NCBI GenBank assembly: GCA_937871985.1
Contig: CALMPB010000096.1
Location: forward strand, 1 to 40,270
Source of the DNA: an uncultured Burkholderiaceae bacterium
Lineage (GTDB): Bacteria > Pseudomonadota > Gammaproteobacteria > Burkholderiales > Burkholderiaceae
Reading direction: 5' to 3'
Length of the DNA stretch: 40,270 nt
Of the stretch, positions 32,419 to 40,270 are shown piece by piece. Position 1 is the first letter of the stretch. Each line of letters begins with the position of its first letter. Made by a program: the position numbers and the translations under genes. The notes under the pieces are model-generated. The model was not told the origin of the DNA and made no database searches. It worked only from the letters and a program-made list of their open reading frames with translations.

Positions 32419-35361
32419 TCATTCGGTGGTCGGGGTGGCTTGCCTGGGGCTTGCCCAGGTGGAGTGTTCCTGCAGCCAGGCCAGGGCCTCATCGGCGGCC
32501 AGGGGCCGGCTGATGTAATAGCCTTGAGCGTAGTCGCAGTTCAGGTACCGCAACAGGCGCAGGCTGGCGTCGTTTTCCACGCCTTCGGCCGTGACGCTCA
32601 GGCGAAGGTTGTGGGCCAGGCCGATGATCGAACTGATGATGGAATGCCCTTCGGTTTCGGGGGAGGCCGCCATGACGAAGGATCGGTCTATTTTCAGGCT
32701 GTCGACCGGCAGCTTCTGCAAATAGGCCAGCGACGAATAGCCCGTGCCGAAATCGTCGATGGAAATTTGTATGCCGATGTCGTGCAGGCGTTTCAGCACG
32801 TTGAGGCTGCGGTCGGGATCCGCAATGATGGAGCTTTCGGTGATTTCAAGCTCCAGGAACTCGGCATCCAGGCCGCAATTGGCAAGAATGTCGCCGATTT
32901 TTTCGGGTAGCTGCAGATCGAGAAGGTTGCGGGCGGAAACATTGGCCGCCATGATCAGCGGATACCCCTTGTCGTGCCAGGCCTTGCACTGCTTGACGGC
33001 GTTTTCAATGACCCAGAGGGTAACCGGGTGGATGAGGTCGCTGAGCTCGAGCGTGGGAATGAATTCTATGGGACACATGGTGCCGCGCACTGGATTCTGC
33101 CAGCGCAGCAGCGCTTCGAAACCGACGATCTGGTTGCTGGCGAGGTCGAGCTTGGGCTGGTAGTGCAGAATGAATTCGTCGCTGGCCAGGGCTTTGCGCA
33201 AGTGGGACAGCATCAATAGGCGCTGCGGTTCGGTGTCCTCCACCGAGGGGTCGTGCAGCGCGTAGCCGCTGCCTTCCAGTTTGGCCTGGCGCATGGCCCT
33301 GTCGGCCTGCAGCATCAGGGCATTGGCGTCGAGCCCGGCTTCGGGGTAGCGGGCGGCGCCCGCGCTGGCGCTGATCTGGACTTGTATGCCGTCAAGAAGA
33401 TAAGGCTGTTTGACGAGCGCCAGGGTACTTTCGATGATTTCCTGAATGCTGGTGGTTTTGTCCCGGTTGCGGATCAGGAAGGTGAATTCGTTTCCGCCGG
33501 AACGAGCGATGTCGGCTTCGAAGTGGGTGATGGAGCGCAGGCGTTCGCTGACCTGCCGGAGCAGGTTGTCGCCCAGAAGGTGGCCGAGCGTGTCGTTGAT
33601 TTCCTTGAAACCGTCCAGGTCCATGACGAGTACCGTGACGTGCCCGCCGGTGGTGGCGGCTTCTTTGATGGCTTGGGCAATGTGATCGGCCAGCACGGTG
33701 CGGTTGTATAGCCCGGTAAGCATGTCGTGGCGGGATTGATAGCGCAGTGTGTGGCGTTGGCGCCGGTGCTCGATGGCCACGGCGGCCAGCTCGGCGACCA
33801 TCTGGCCCGCCTGCAGGTCTTCGAGGCTGGGCCGGCGGGGCGTTTTGCTGTACATGGCGACCGAGCCCAGAACCCGTTCTTCGGGAGACAGTATGGGATG
33901 CGACCAGCAGGCCCGCAGGCCCTGGTCCAGCGCCAGGTTTTTGTAGTCGGCCCAATAGGGCGAGAGATTGATGTCGTGCGCGATGATGACGCGCTTTTCG
34001 TACATGGCGGTGCCGCAAGACCCGGTGTTGGGGCCTATTGCCAAACCGATGAGCTGTTCGGCGAACGACGCGGGAAGGCTGGGCGCAATGCACGACTCGA
34101 CATGTTGGCCATCGGTGGCAAGCAGGATGATGCTTGCGAGGATGCCTTCGTTTTGTTCCTCGGTGAACCGGACGAGTTCGGTCAGCGTGTCGTCGAGGTC
34201 GGTGTTTTGAGCCACCATGCGCAAAACGCGGTTTTGGCCTTGCTGGCGCTGCATGGACATGGCCCACAGGCGTTCCTGTTTGCCCAGTTCCCGCGCCATG
34301 GCGTCGAAACGCCGGCCGATTTCCTGGAATTCGGTGCCGGTCAGCATATTGCCGATGCGGGTGTTGAATTTACGCTGGCCGTAGCGCCGGGCGGCGGCGG
34401 TCAGATAGCGCACGTTGCGTCCGACCAGCGCCTGGATGCCGCCCCAGCCTATCAGCAAGGCAAGGGCCGTCAGTGTCAGGATGATGGCGGCGCCCGCCCA
34501 GAAGTTCCTGTTGGTTTGGTACAGCAGCGAGGCAATGGGTTCCTGGTAGATGAGGGTCAGGGCATTGGGGTCGTTGTCCAGGCCTGCGTGCGCGTAGCTG
34601 ATCAGCCATTTGCTTTTGTCGGGGCGCGCGACGATTTCGGCGTTTTGGGCCGACGCCTGGGTCAGGGCCAGGATGTCGGGTTCGGGAAATGGCTTGCCGA
34701 CAACATAGGGGCTGGCCGGGATGGTGCTGAGCACCGTGCCTTCCCGATCCAGTACAGTAAGGCGGGCGTCGGCCGCCAGTTGCCCTTTATGGCGGTTTCG
34801 GGCGATGGAGTTCAGATCCAGCGCCGCGTAGAGCACGCCCATGGTTTTGCCATGCGGACCGACCAGCGGCATGGCGACCATGATCATGGGTTCTTTGGAC
34901 AGCCGGCCGATCTGGTATTCGCCCGCCACGATGCCGTGCGTGGCCAATGCCCTTTGGAAATATCCGCGATCCGCAAAGTTGGTGCCCAGCACCTGTTGGC
35001 TGCGCGTGCCTTCGCACAGGGCGTCGCCATTCAGGGAAATGACGCCCAGATTGACGTAAGTGGTTTGGTTTTGCAGCAGGGAAGCCAGGTATTTATTGCA
35101 CAGTTGCCAATTGCCCGATTGGATGAGCGGCACGGCGGCCATGGAGCGCAGAAGCGTGTGCGTGCTGTTGAAGAGCTCGCTTTCGTCGTGCGCGGCCAGG
35201 TTCGTGAAGTTCTGGCTGGTTTTCTGAGTGTAGCTGACCAGGTAATTATGCTGTTGGTACACATAGAAGCACAGCCCCAGAACGATTGGTATGAAAGCGA
35301 CGCACATGATGATGAACATCCGTGTATAGACGCTTTCTAGATGCATGAGTCGCAACCGCAT
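32419..35361 (-). CDS. Membrane GGDEF-EAL protein, likely c-di-GMP phosphodiesterase
   Basis: A 980-residue inner-membrane signalling protein. In order it has a membrane segment near 12-35, a periplasmic Cache-like sensor (about 40-280), a second membrane segment near 285-305, a HAMP region, a GAF domain (about 380-530, with IGPNTGSCGTAMY), GGDEF (about 545-700) and EAL (about 715-965). The GGDEF motif is GGNEF at 622-626, with the key acidic residue replaced by Asn, so cyclase activity is unlikely. The EAL domain looks intact: FEALLRW (Glu749), AANVSARNL, ELEITESSI, IDDFGTGYSSL, KIDRSF, AEGVE and QGYYISRPL. It therefore probably degrades c-di-GMP. The start at 35361 has GGGAG upstream. It converges on the cellulose operon, whose BcsA and BcsE respond to c-di-GMP. 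Confidence 0.92.
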   Translation of the reverse strand: MRLRLMHLESVYTRMFIIMCVAFIPIVLGLCFYVYQQHNYLVSYTQKTSQNFTNLAAHDESELFNSTHTLLRSMAAVPLIQSGNWQLCNKYLASLLQNQTTYVNLGVISLNGDALCEGTRSQQVLGTNFADRGYFQRALATHGIVAGEYQIGRLSKEPMIMVAMPLVGPHGKTMGVLYAALDLNSIARNRHKGQLAADARLTVLDREGTVLSTIPASPYVVGKPFPEPDILALTQASAQNAEIVARPDKSKWLISYAHAGLDNDPNALTLIYQEPIASLLYQTNRNFWAGAAIILTLTALALLIGWGGIQALVGRNVRYLTAAARRYGQRKFNTRIGNMLTGTEFQEIGRRFDAMARELGKQERLWAMSMQRQQGQNRVLRMVAQNTDLDDTLTELVRFTEEQNEGILASIILLATDGQHVESCIAPSLPASFAEQLIGLAIGPNTGSCGTAMYEKRVIIAHDINLSPYWADYKNLALDQGLRACWSHPILSPEERVLGSVAMYSKTPRRPSLEDLQAGQMVAELAAVAIEHRRQRHTLRYQSRHDMLTGLYNRTVLADHIAQAIKEAATTGGHVTVLVMDLDGFKEINDTLGHLLGDNLLRQVSERLRSITHFEADIARSGGNEFTFLIRNRDKTTSIQEIIESTLALVKQPYLLDGIQVQISASAGAARYPEAGLDANALMLQADRAMRQAKLEGSGYALHDPSVEDTEPQRLLMLSHLRKALASDEFILHYQPKLDLASNQIVGFEALLRWQNPVRGTMCPIEFIPTLELSDLIHPVTLWVIENAVKQCKAWHDKGYPLIMAANVSARNLLDLQLPEKIGDILANCGLDAEFLELEITESSIIADPDRSLNVLKRLHDIGIQISIDDFGTGYSSLAYLQKLPVDSLKIDRSFVMAASPETEGHSIISSIIGLAHNLRLSVTAEGVENDASLRLLRYLNCDYAQGYYISRPLAADEALAWLQEHSTWASPRQATPTTE

Positions 35362-35794
35362 CGACGGCTCCCTTATAGTGCTAACAGCCTGACATCATGT
35401 GGCGCGTGCTTGTTGCCTGGCTGTTAACGACGGTAATTATTGAAACTTTAACGACTCTGGCTGGGTCCGGTACTTGGCACGTGTGGATGCGCATGCCCTA
35501 ATGCCTTGTTATTGAAGCGATATTTTTGATAATTAAAGACTTGTCCTTGAAATTGTCCACAGTTTTGGTGGATAAGTCACCAGCTTCCTGGGTGTTTTTT
35601 GAACGTTGTTTTCAATATTTTGATTCTTAAAGGCTATTTAAACTACGGGGCCGGTTATCAGCGGGCTTGTCCACAGGCGGAGTGGATAACCGGGGAGGTT
35701 GTTTTATCCGTTTACGTCTGTAATATCTTCGCAAACACTTGGCTTGAATTATGATGGCACAACGAATTCAGGGCAATCCTTGAAGAGGGGCAAT
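35362..35794. promoter_or_regulatory. Divergent intergenic region with DnaA-box-like pairs and mscS promoter
   Basis: This A/T-rich 433-bp gap lies between the divergent EAL and mscS genes. It holds two pairs of sites with the same layout, TTGTCCACA-N6-GTGGATAA, at 35553-35575 and 35667-35689, 114 bases apart. Each half differs from the DnaA box TTATCCACA at one position (counting the ninth base). The second pair sits inside a 9-bp inverted repeat CCGGTTATC/GATAACCGG (35651-35693). A plausible mscS promoter is TTCGCA (35728-35733), 16 bases, then TATGAT (35750-35755). Confidence 0.6.
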
Positions 35795-36628
35795 ATGGAA
35801 GATTTTTGGAACCGGTTCAAGTTGGCGGCGCCCATTTTGGATTTCATCGGGATGAACCTGCTCATGACGTTGCTCATGCTGGTGGTGGGCTGGTGGCTGT
35901 CGTCCTTGGCCGGGCGAGCGGTGCGCAAGCTGGCGCAGCGTTCTTCGAGGATCGACATGACCATCGTGCCCATGGCCCATTCGGTCACGGTCTGGTCGAT
36001 CCGCATTATCGTGCTCGTTGCCGTTCTGGCCCGTTTGGGCGTCCAGACCGCCAGCATCATCGCGGTGCTGGGCGCCGCCGGGCTGGCCATCGGGCTGGCG
36101 CTGCAGGGAACCCTGCAAAACATCGCCTCCGGCATCATGCTGCTGGCGCTGCGGCCGCTCCGGGCCGGCGAGTCGGTATCCGTGGTGGGCAAGGCCGATG
36201 GCAGCGTGGAAGAGGTGGGCTTGTTCCTGACCCTTTTCAAGCAATCGGATGGCACTTACATAACCTTGCCGAACAGCCTCATCTGGGGCAATCCCATCAT
36301 CAACTACAGCCGCAATGCCACGCGACGCCTGGATATCGAGGTGGGCGTCCGGTACGGGGACGACCTGGATCTGGCCCTGTCCGAATTGGGCCGGCTGCTC
36401 GAGGGGCACAAATGGGTTTTGCGAGACCCCAAGCCCCAGGTCATGGTCAGCGAGTACCGGGACAGCAAGGTGATCGTCACCATCCGGGTCTGGGCCTTGG
36501 CGGGCGATTATTGGGATTTGCGCTTCGACTTGTATCGCTCCGCCGCGATGGTGCTGCAGGATGCGGGCTTGCGCTTGCCCATTCCCGTGCACGAGGTCAC
36601 GGCGTCGGCCTCCGACCAGGCGGCCTGA
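35795..36628 (+). CDS. Small-conductance mechanosensitive channel, MscS family
   Basis: A 277-residue inner-membrane channel that opens under membrane tension to release solutes on osmotic downshock. Three membrane segments are visible (about 18-40, 65-85 and 88-115). The third is the glycine/alanine-rich pore helix AVLGAAGLAIGLALQGTLQNIASGIMLLALRPLRAGE. The beta domain follows (VEEVGLFLTLFKQSDGTYITLPNSLIWGNPIINYSRN), then the alpha/beta vestibule. Length is close to E. coli MscS. I chose the ATG at 35795 because AGAGGGG precedes it. Upstream in-frame sequence from 35699 covers promoter-like DNA. It converges on trmJ. Confidence 0.92.
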   Translation: MEDFWNRFKLAAPILDFIGMNLLMTLLMLVVGWWLSSLAGRAVRKLAQRSSRIDMTIVPMAHSVTVWSIRIIVLVAVLARLGVQTASIIAVLGAAGLAIGLALQGTLQNIASGIMLLALRPLRAGESVSVVGKADGSVEEVGLFLTLFKQSDGTYITLPNSLIWGNPIINYSRNATRRLDIEVGVRYGDDLDLALSELGRLLEGHKWVLRDPKPQVMVSEYRDSKVIVTIRVWALAGDYWDLRFDLYRSAAMVLQDAGLRLPIPVHEVTASASDQAA

Positions 36629-36635
36629 AGCGCCG

Positions 36636-36692
36636 ATCCGGCGAACGGGCCGGATGCGGCAAGTCGTCGCCCGGCGCCGGACGTGCCGGCGC
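36636..36692. terminator. Two GC-rich hairpins between convergent mscS and trmJ
   Basis: ATCCGGC/GCCGGAT (36636-36655, 6-nt loop) and GCGCCGG/CCGGCGC (36674-36692, 5-nt loop) lie in the gap between two convergent stops. Neither has a T-tract. They may act as a bidirectional stop or be repeat-derived. Confidence 0.4.
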
Positions 36693-36736
36693 AATGCTGG
36701 CCGGCATCGCGTCCATTGGGCGATGCATGGCCGGCG

Positions 36737-37534
36737 TCAGCGGCTGGCGGCCTTGATCATGGCGGTGCACACGCCGCGCAGCATATCCACTTCGTCCTGG
36801 CTCAATTCGCTGCGTGAAAACAGGTGCTGCATGCGCGGCATCAGTTTTTTGGGGTGTCTGGGATCCAGGAACTGAAGGGCGACGAGGGCTTGTTCCCAAT
36901 GAGCCAGGAAAGCCTGGACTTTTTCATTGGGCGCGGGTTCGCTGCCTTCGGGACGCGAGGCTTTGTCGGTTGACGGCAGCAAAGGCAGGCTGGCTCCGAC
37001 AGCCAGGGCGTAGCGCAATTCCCAGGCGGCCAGCTGCAAGGCCTGGGCCACGTTCAGCGAGCTGTATTCGGGGTTGGCCGGAATATGGCAAATGCGCTGG
37101 CAGCGGGCGATGTCTTCGTTGGTGAGCCCGGATCTTTCCGTGCCCAGCACAATGGCTATTTTTCCATGTTCGTGGTCGCGCAGATGCGCCTGGCTGGCCG
37201 TCGCGGCTTCGCGGATGTCGCAGGGCGGCGGGCCGAGATCGCGTGCGCGGGCCGTCAGGGCAAAGGCCAGCGTGACCGGCGCCAGCGCCTCTTCCAGCGT
37301 GCCGGTGATGCCGGCGTCGGCCAGGACGTCGGTGGCGCCGCTGGCCAGCGCCTGGGCTTCGGGAAGCTGGCACATATCGGGATAGCGGGGAGCGACCAGA
37401 TGCAGGTCGTGGAACCCCATGGTTTTGATGGCGCGCGCCGCCGCGCCGACGTTTCCGGGGTGGCTGGGGTGCACCATGACGAAGCGCACCCGGGAAAAAA
37501 TGGGGGCGGTTTTCGAGGAGGAATCCGTGGTCAT
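36737..37534 (-). CDS. trmJ: tRNA (cytidine/uridine-2'-O)-methyltransferase TrmJ
   Basis: A 265-residue SPOUT-class enzyme that 2'-O-methylates position 32 of tRNA anticodon loops using S-adenosylmethionine. The three family motifs are visible: VRFVMVHPSHPGNVGAAARAIKTMG (motif 1), IAIVLGTERSGLTNEDIARC (motif 2) and PEYSSLNVAQALQLAAWELRYA (motif 3, trefoil knot). The C-terminal extension of about 80 residues (HWEQALVALQFLDPRHPKKLMPRMQHLFSRSELSQDEVDMLRG) is the TrmJ-type dimerisation part. The ribosome binding site before the ATG at 37534 is weak. It is divergent from suhB. Confidence 0.9.
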   Translation of the reverse strand: MTTDSSSKTAPIFSRVRFVMVHPSHPGNVGAAARAIKTMGFHDLHLVAPRYPDMCQLPEAQALASGATDVLADAGITGTLEEALAPVTLAFALTARARDLGPPPCDIREAATASQAHLRDHEHGKIAIVLGTERSGLTNEDIARCQRICHIPANPEYSSLNVAQALQLAAWELRYALAVGASLPLLPSTDKASRPEGSEPAPNEKVQAFLAHWEQALVALQFLDPRHPKKLMPRMQHLFSRSELSQDEVDMLRGVCTAMIKAASR

Positions 37535-37682
37535 TTAGAGAATGCGCTCATGTCATTTAAAATAGCAAGTTTACGTGCAAGTAGTTTGCGCGGCAGAGAG
37601 CATGCGCCCGGCGTCGTACCCAGGGCATGGTACTTTTTCCGCACGGCATACACCGGCACTTTCTCGTTTTATACGGAATTTT

Positions 37683-38474
37683 ATGCATCCCATGCTCAAC
37701 ACCGCCATCAAGGCGGCACGCCGCGCTGGCACGATCATCAACCGGGCCAGCATCGATCTGGAACGCGTGCAGGTGGCACGCAAGGGCCCGAAGGATTACG
37801 TCACCGAGGTCGACCGGGCAGTTGAAGAAGCCATCATCGATATTTTACGCACGGCATATCCCGATCACGGCTTCCTGGGCGAAGAATCCGGCGAGCACCC
37901 GGCTCCGGGCCAGGCCGGGGGCGGCCAGGCCGAATACCAATGGATCATCGATCCGCTCGACGGCACGACCAATTTCATCCACGGCTTTCCTATCTACGCC
38001 GTCTCCATTGCGCTGGCGCATCGCGGGCAAATCACGCAGGCCGTCATATACGACCCGTCCCGCAATGAAATGTTTACCGCCAGCCGGGGCGGCGGGGCCT
38101 TTCTCAATGACCGGCGCATCCGCGTTTCGGGACAGATTCGTTTTCACGACGCCCTGATCGGCGCCCATGTGCCCGGCTCCGCCGGCGGCACGGCCTCGCC
38201 ATCGAAGTTCGCCGGCATGCTGTCCGAGTGCGCCAGTGTCCGGCGCATCGGCTCCACGGTGCTGGATCTTGCCTACGTGGCTTGCGGCCGGGTGGACGGC
38301 TTTTGCGGCATGCACCTGAAGCCATGGGATATGGCCGCGGGCGCCCTGCTGGTATTGGAAGCCGGCGGCCTGGTGTCCGACCTGGAAGGCGAGCAAACCT
38401 GGATGAAGTCCGGCAGCGTCATCGCCGCCACTCCCAAGGTGTTTGCGCCCATGCTGGGCCATCTGCAGTCCTGA
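37683..38474 (+). CDS. suhB: Inositol-1-monophosphatase family protein SuhB
   Basis: A 263-residue magnesium-dependent inositol monophosphatase family enzyme. In E. coli SuhB also joins the rRNA antitermination complex. Metal-site motifs are GEES (Glu67-Glu68), IIDPLDGTTNF (Asp90, Asp93) and KPWDMAAG (Asp217). TEVDRAVEEAI precedes them as usual. A short Gly/Pro-rich insertion (APGQAGGGQA) lies between the first two motifs. I chose the ATG at 37683, where homology begins. A longer in-frame extension upstream to 37575 overlaps the promoter region shared with trmJ. Confidence 0.9.
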   Translation: MHPMLNTAIKAARRAGTIINRASIDLERVQVARKGPKDYVTEVDRAVEEAIIDILRTAYPDHGFLGEESGEHPAPGQAGGGQAEYQWIIDPLDGTTNFIHGFPIYAVSIALAHRGQITQAVIYDPSRNEMFTASRGGGAFLNDRRIRVSGQIRFHDALIGAHVPGSAGGTASPSKFAGMLSECASVRRIGSTVLDLAYVACGRVDGFCGMHLKPWDMAAGALLVLEAGGLVSDLEGEQTWMKSGSVIAATPKVFAPMLGHLQS

Positions 38475-38581
38475 GCTCCATGCCGACGCGCCTGCGCGGC
38501 CAGACCCGCCGCGCTGACGCGCCAATGCGCAATCCGGCATTCTTGATTACTATTTACGTTTGTTTTTAACGGAGCATCCTG

Positions 38582-40159
38582 ATGGAGTGGTTGCTTGACC
38601 CATCCGCATGGGTCGGTTTGCTCACCCTGGTCGTTCTCGAGATTGTTCTCGGCATCGACAATCTTATTTTCGTCGCGATTCTGGTCGAAAAGCTGCCGCC
38701 CAAATTGCGCGACCGGGCCCGGATACTTGGGCTGTCGTTGGCGCTGATCATGCGCTTGCTGCTGCTGACAATCATGTCGTGGCTCATAAAATTGACCGAG
38801 CCGGTGGCGTTTCTGGGGCCGTTCAGTTTCTCCGCCCGGGACATCATTCTGATCGTCGGGGGGTTCTTCCTGCTGCTCAAGGGAACAGTCGAACTGCACG
38901 ACCGTATCGAAGGGCGGGTTCAGCATGCCTCGGGCGAGCGCCTGCATGCCAGTTTCGGCGTCATCGTGACGCAAATCGTCATCCTGGACGCCATTTTCTC
39001 GATCGATGCGGTCATTACCTCGGTCGGCATGGTGGATCATCTGTCCATCATGATGATCGCGGTCGTGGTGGCCATGGCCGTCATGCTGTTTGCCTCCAAA
39101 CCGCTGACCCGTTTCGTGAACGCGCACCCCACCGTGGTGGTATTGTGCCTTTGCTTCTTGCTGACCATCGGTTTTTCGCTGGTGGCGGAAGGCTTCGATT
39201 TCGCGGTGCCCAAGGGGTACTTGTACGCGGCCATCGGCTTCTCGGTGCTCATCGAGGCGTTGAACCAGATGGCCCGCCGCAATCTGCGCCGGGCCGAAGC
39301 GCGGCGGCCGCTGCGTGAGCGCACGGCCGAAGGGATCATGCGCATGCTTGGAAAGCGGCCCATGGTCGGCCCCGAGCGCGAGGAGCAAATCGGCGAGGGC
39401 GCGCCGGTTCAGGTCTTTGGCGACGAAGAGCGCAATATGGTGAGCGGGGTTCTTACCTTGGCCGACCGCAGCCTGAACTCCATCATGACCCCTCGCAATG
39501 ACGTGTCCTGGGTCAACCTGGACGACGACCCCGAGGTGCTGCGCCAGCAAATCATCAAGACGCCGCACAGCTTTTTCCCGGTATGCCGCGGTTCGCTGGA
39601 CGAGGTCATCGGCATCGGCCGCGCCAAAGAGATGGTGGCCGACCTCATCACTCATGGCAGCATCCGGCTGTCGCGGTTGCGCGATCCCGTCATCGTGCAC
39701 GAATCCATGGGCATTCTGCGCGTCATGGAAACGCTCAAGCGCGCGCATGGGCAGCTGGTGCTGGTGACAGACGAGTTCGGCGCCATCGAAGGCGTGGTGA
39801 CGCCCATCGACGTCTTCGAGGCCATTGCCGGCGAGTTCCCCGACGAGGACGAGGCTCCCGACATCATCGAGCAGGACGAAAACCATTGGCGCGTCGATGG
39901 CGCGGCCGATCTGCACCACCTGGAGCAGGTATTGAATACCGAGGGCCTGGTCGACGATGACGAGGGCTATACGACGCTGGCCGGCTATTTGCTGGAGCGT
40001 TTCGGCCATTTGCCCGACCCGGGCGACAGTTGCGAACTGAAACAGCCGCACGCGCTATACAGGTTTAAAGTATTGCGGCTCGACGGCCGGCGCATCGCGG
40101 CGGTGCAGATCGAGCGCATTCCCGCCTCGACGGGCGACTACAACGGCGAAGCGGCTTAG
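38582..40159 (+). CDS. TerC-like membrane protein with CBS pair and CorC domain
   Basis: A 525-residue protein of the YegH/YoaE type. The first 235 residues form a TerC-like membrane domain with about seven segments, carrying [15 protein letters not shown] and [17 protein letters not shown], whose acidic residues in membrane helices suggest metal transport (TerC relatives handle manganese). A CBS-domain pair follows from about residue 290 ([33 protein letters not shown]). The CorC/HlyC-associated domain ends the protein ([33 protein letters not shown]). ACGGAG precedes the ATG. Substrate is not known for most members. Confidence 0.9.
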   Translation: MEWLLDPSAWVGLLTLVVLEIVLGIDNLIFVAILVEKLPPKLRDRARILGLSLALIMRLLLLTIMSWLIKLTEPVAFLGPFSFSARDIILIVGGFFLLLKGTVELHDRIEGRVQHASGERLHASFGVIVTQIVILDAIFSIDAVITSVGMVDHLSIMMIAVVVAMAVMLFASKPLTRFVNAHPTVVVLCLCFLLTIGFSLVAEGFDFAVPKGYLYAAIGFSVLIEALNQMARRNLRRAEARRPLRERTAEGIMRMLGKRPMVGPEREEQIGEGAPVQVFGDEERNMVSGVLTLADRSLNSIMTPRNDVSWVNLDDDPEVLRQQIIKTPHSFFPVCRGSLDEVIGIGRAKEMVADLITHGSIRLSRLRDPVIVHESMGILRVMETLKRAHGQLVLVTDEFGAIEGVVTPIDVFEAIAGEFPDEDEAPDIIEQDENHWRVDGAADLHHLEQVLNTEGLVDDDEGYTTLAGYLLERFGHLPDPGDSCELKQPHALYRFKVLRLDGRRIAAVQIERIPASTGDYNGEAA

Positions 40160-40243
40160 TGAGCTGTTTGGCTAATTTTAAATGCGCGAACCAACCAGAC
40201 AGCCCACTAGGTTTTCGACATTCCAACTTACGCGTGAGCATTC

Positions 40244-40270
40244 ATGACTGACAGCATCGTGTTTTTTATC
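40244..40270 (+). CDS. Possible first codons of a further gene, cut by the window edge
   Basis: An ATG at 40244 opens a frame (MTDSIVFFI) that runs off the window. There is no strong ribosome binding site. It lies 84 bases after the preceding stop in the same direction. Too short to identify. Confidence 0.35.

Noticed and set aside
33727..35340. A 537-codon open frame opposite the GGDEF-EAL gene
   Set aside because: Antisense shadow of a GC-rich gene. Composition is biased, no domains are visible, and the opposite strand has clear GAF, GGDEF and EAL motifs.
35362..35794. Chromosomal replication origin
   Set aside because: The DnaA-box-like pairs are real, but boxes are imperfect, few, and no origin-associated genes are present. 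Kept only as a finding to test.
38273..40051. A 592-codon minus-strand open frame opposite the TerC/CBS gene
   Set aside because: His/Gln/Asp-rich, low-complexity translation typical of the complement of a hydrophobic protein. The plus-strand gene is clear.
1..40270. CRISPR array, transposase, integrase, prophage or toxin-antitoxin genes
   Set aside because: None seen on either strand. The only mobility hint is the tRNA-Ser fragment.

Overview
The window looks like a chromosomal segment of a GC-rich betaproteobacterium in the Burkholderiales, most likely Alcaligenaceae (Bordetella/Achromobacter/Pusillimonas-like). This is inferred from two complete branched-chain-type ABC uptake cassettes, Tat-type signals on both binding proteins, a vanillate demethylase pair and the trmJ/suhB neighbourhood. 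The exact genus cannot be fixed by reading alone.

Positions 1-9216 hold a catabolic/uptake block. It contains a small GlcG/HbpS-family protein, a divergent amidohydrolase, a five-gene ABC transporter (binding protein, two permeases, two ATPases), an amidase-signature hydrolase and an AraC-type regulator. The transporter-amidase-regulator genes are tightly packed and probably form one operon for importing and hydrolysing an amide-containing compound that I cannot identify.

Positions 9315-16949 hold a MarR-type regulator, vanA and vanB (vanillate O-demethylase oxygenase and reductase) and a second complete ABC transporter. A perfect 16-bp palindrome lies between marR and vanA. The transporter probably imports vanillate or a related aromatic acid. 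Between its binding-protein gene and first permease gene lies a long stem-loop whose arm is repeated once more downstream, followed by a possible 21-residue leader peptide.

Positions 16950-32242 hold an approximately 820-bp gene-poor region with a 37-nt fragment of tRNA-Ser, then a compact cellulose operon in the order bcsB-bcsZ-bcsC-bcsE-bcsF-bcsQ-bcsA-bcsG-bcsR. This is a type II (E. coli-like) cellulose system with the phosphoethanolamine-modifying module (E, F, G). However, the gene order is permuted relative to E. coli, and bcsR is last. The operon is visibly more A/T-rich at third codon positions than its flanks. Together with the tRNA fragment this suggests acquisition by transfer.

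Positions 32419-40270 are core-like. They hold a convergent membrane protein with a degenerate GGDEF and an intact EAL domain (a likely c-di-GMP phosphodiesterase next to the c-di-GMP-dependent cellulose machinery), an intergenic region with two identical-geometry pairs of DnaA-box-like sites, a MscS channel, TrmJ, SuhB, a TerC/CBS/CorC membrane protein, and the first codons of a further gene. No CRISPR array, rRNA, intact tRNA, transposase or integrase was seen.
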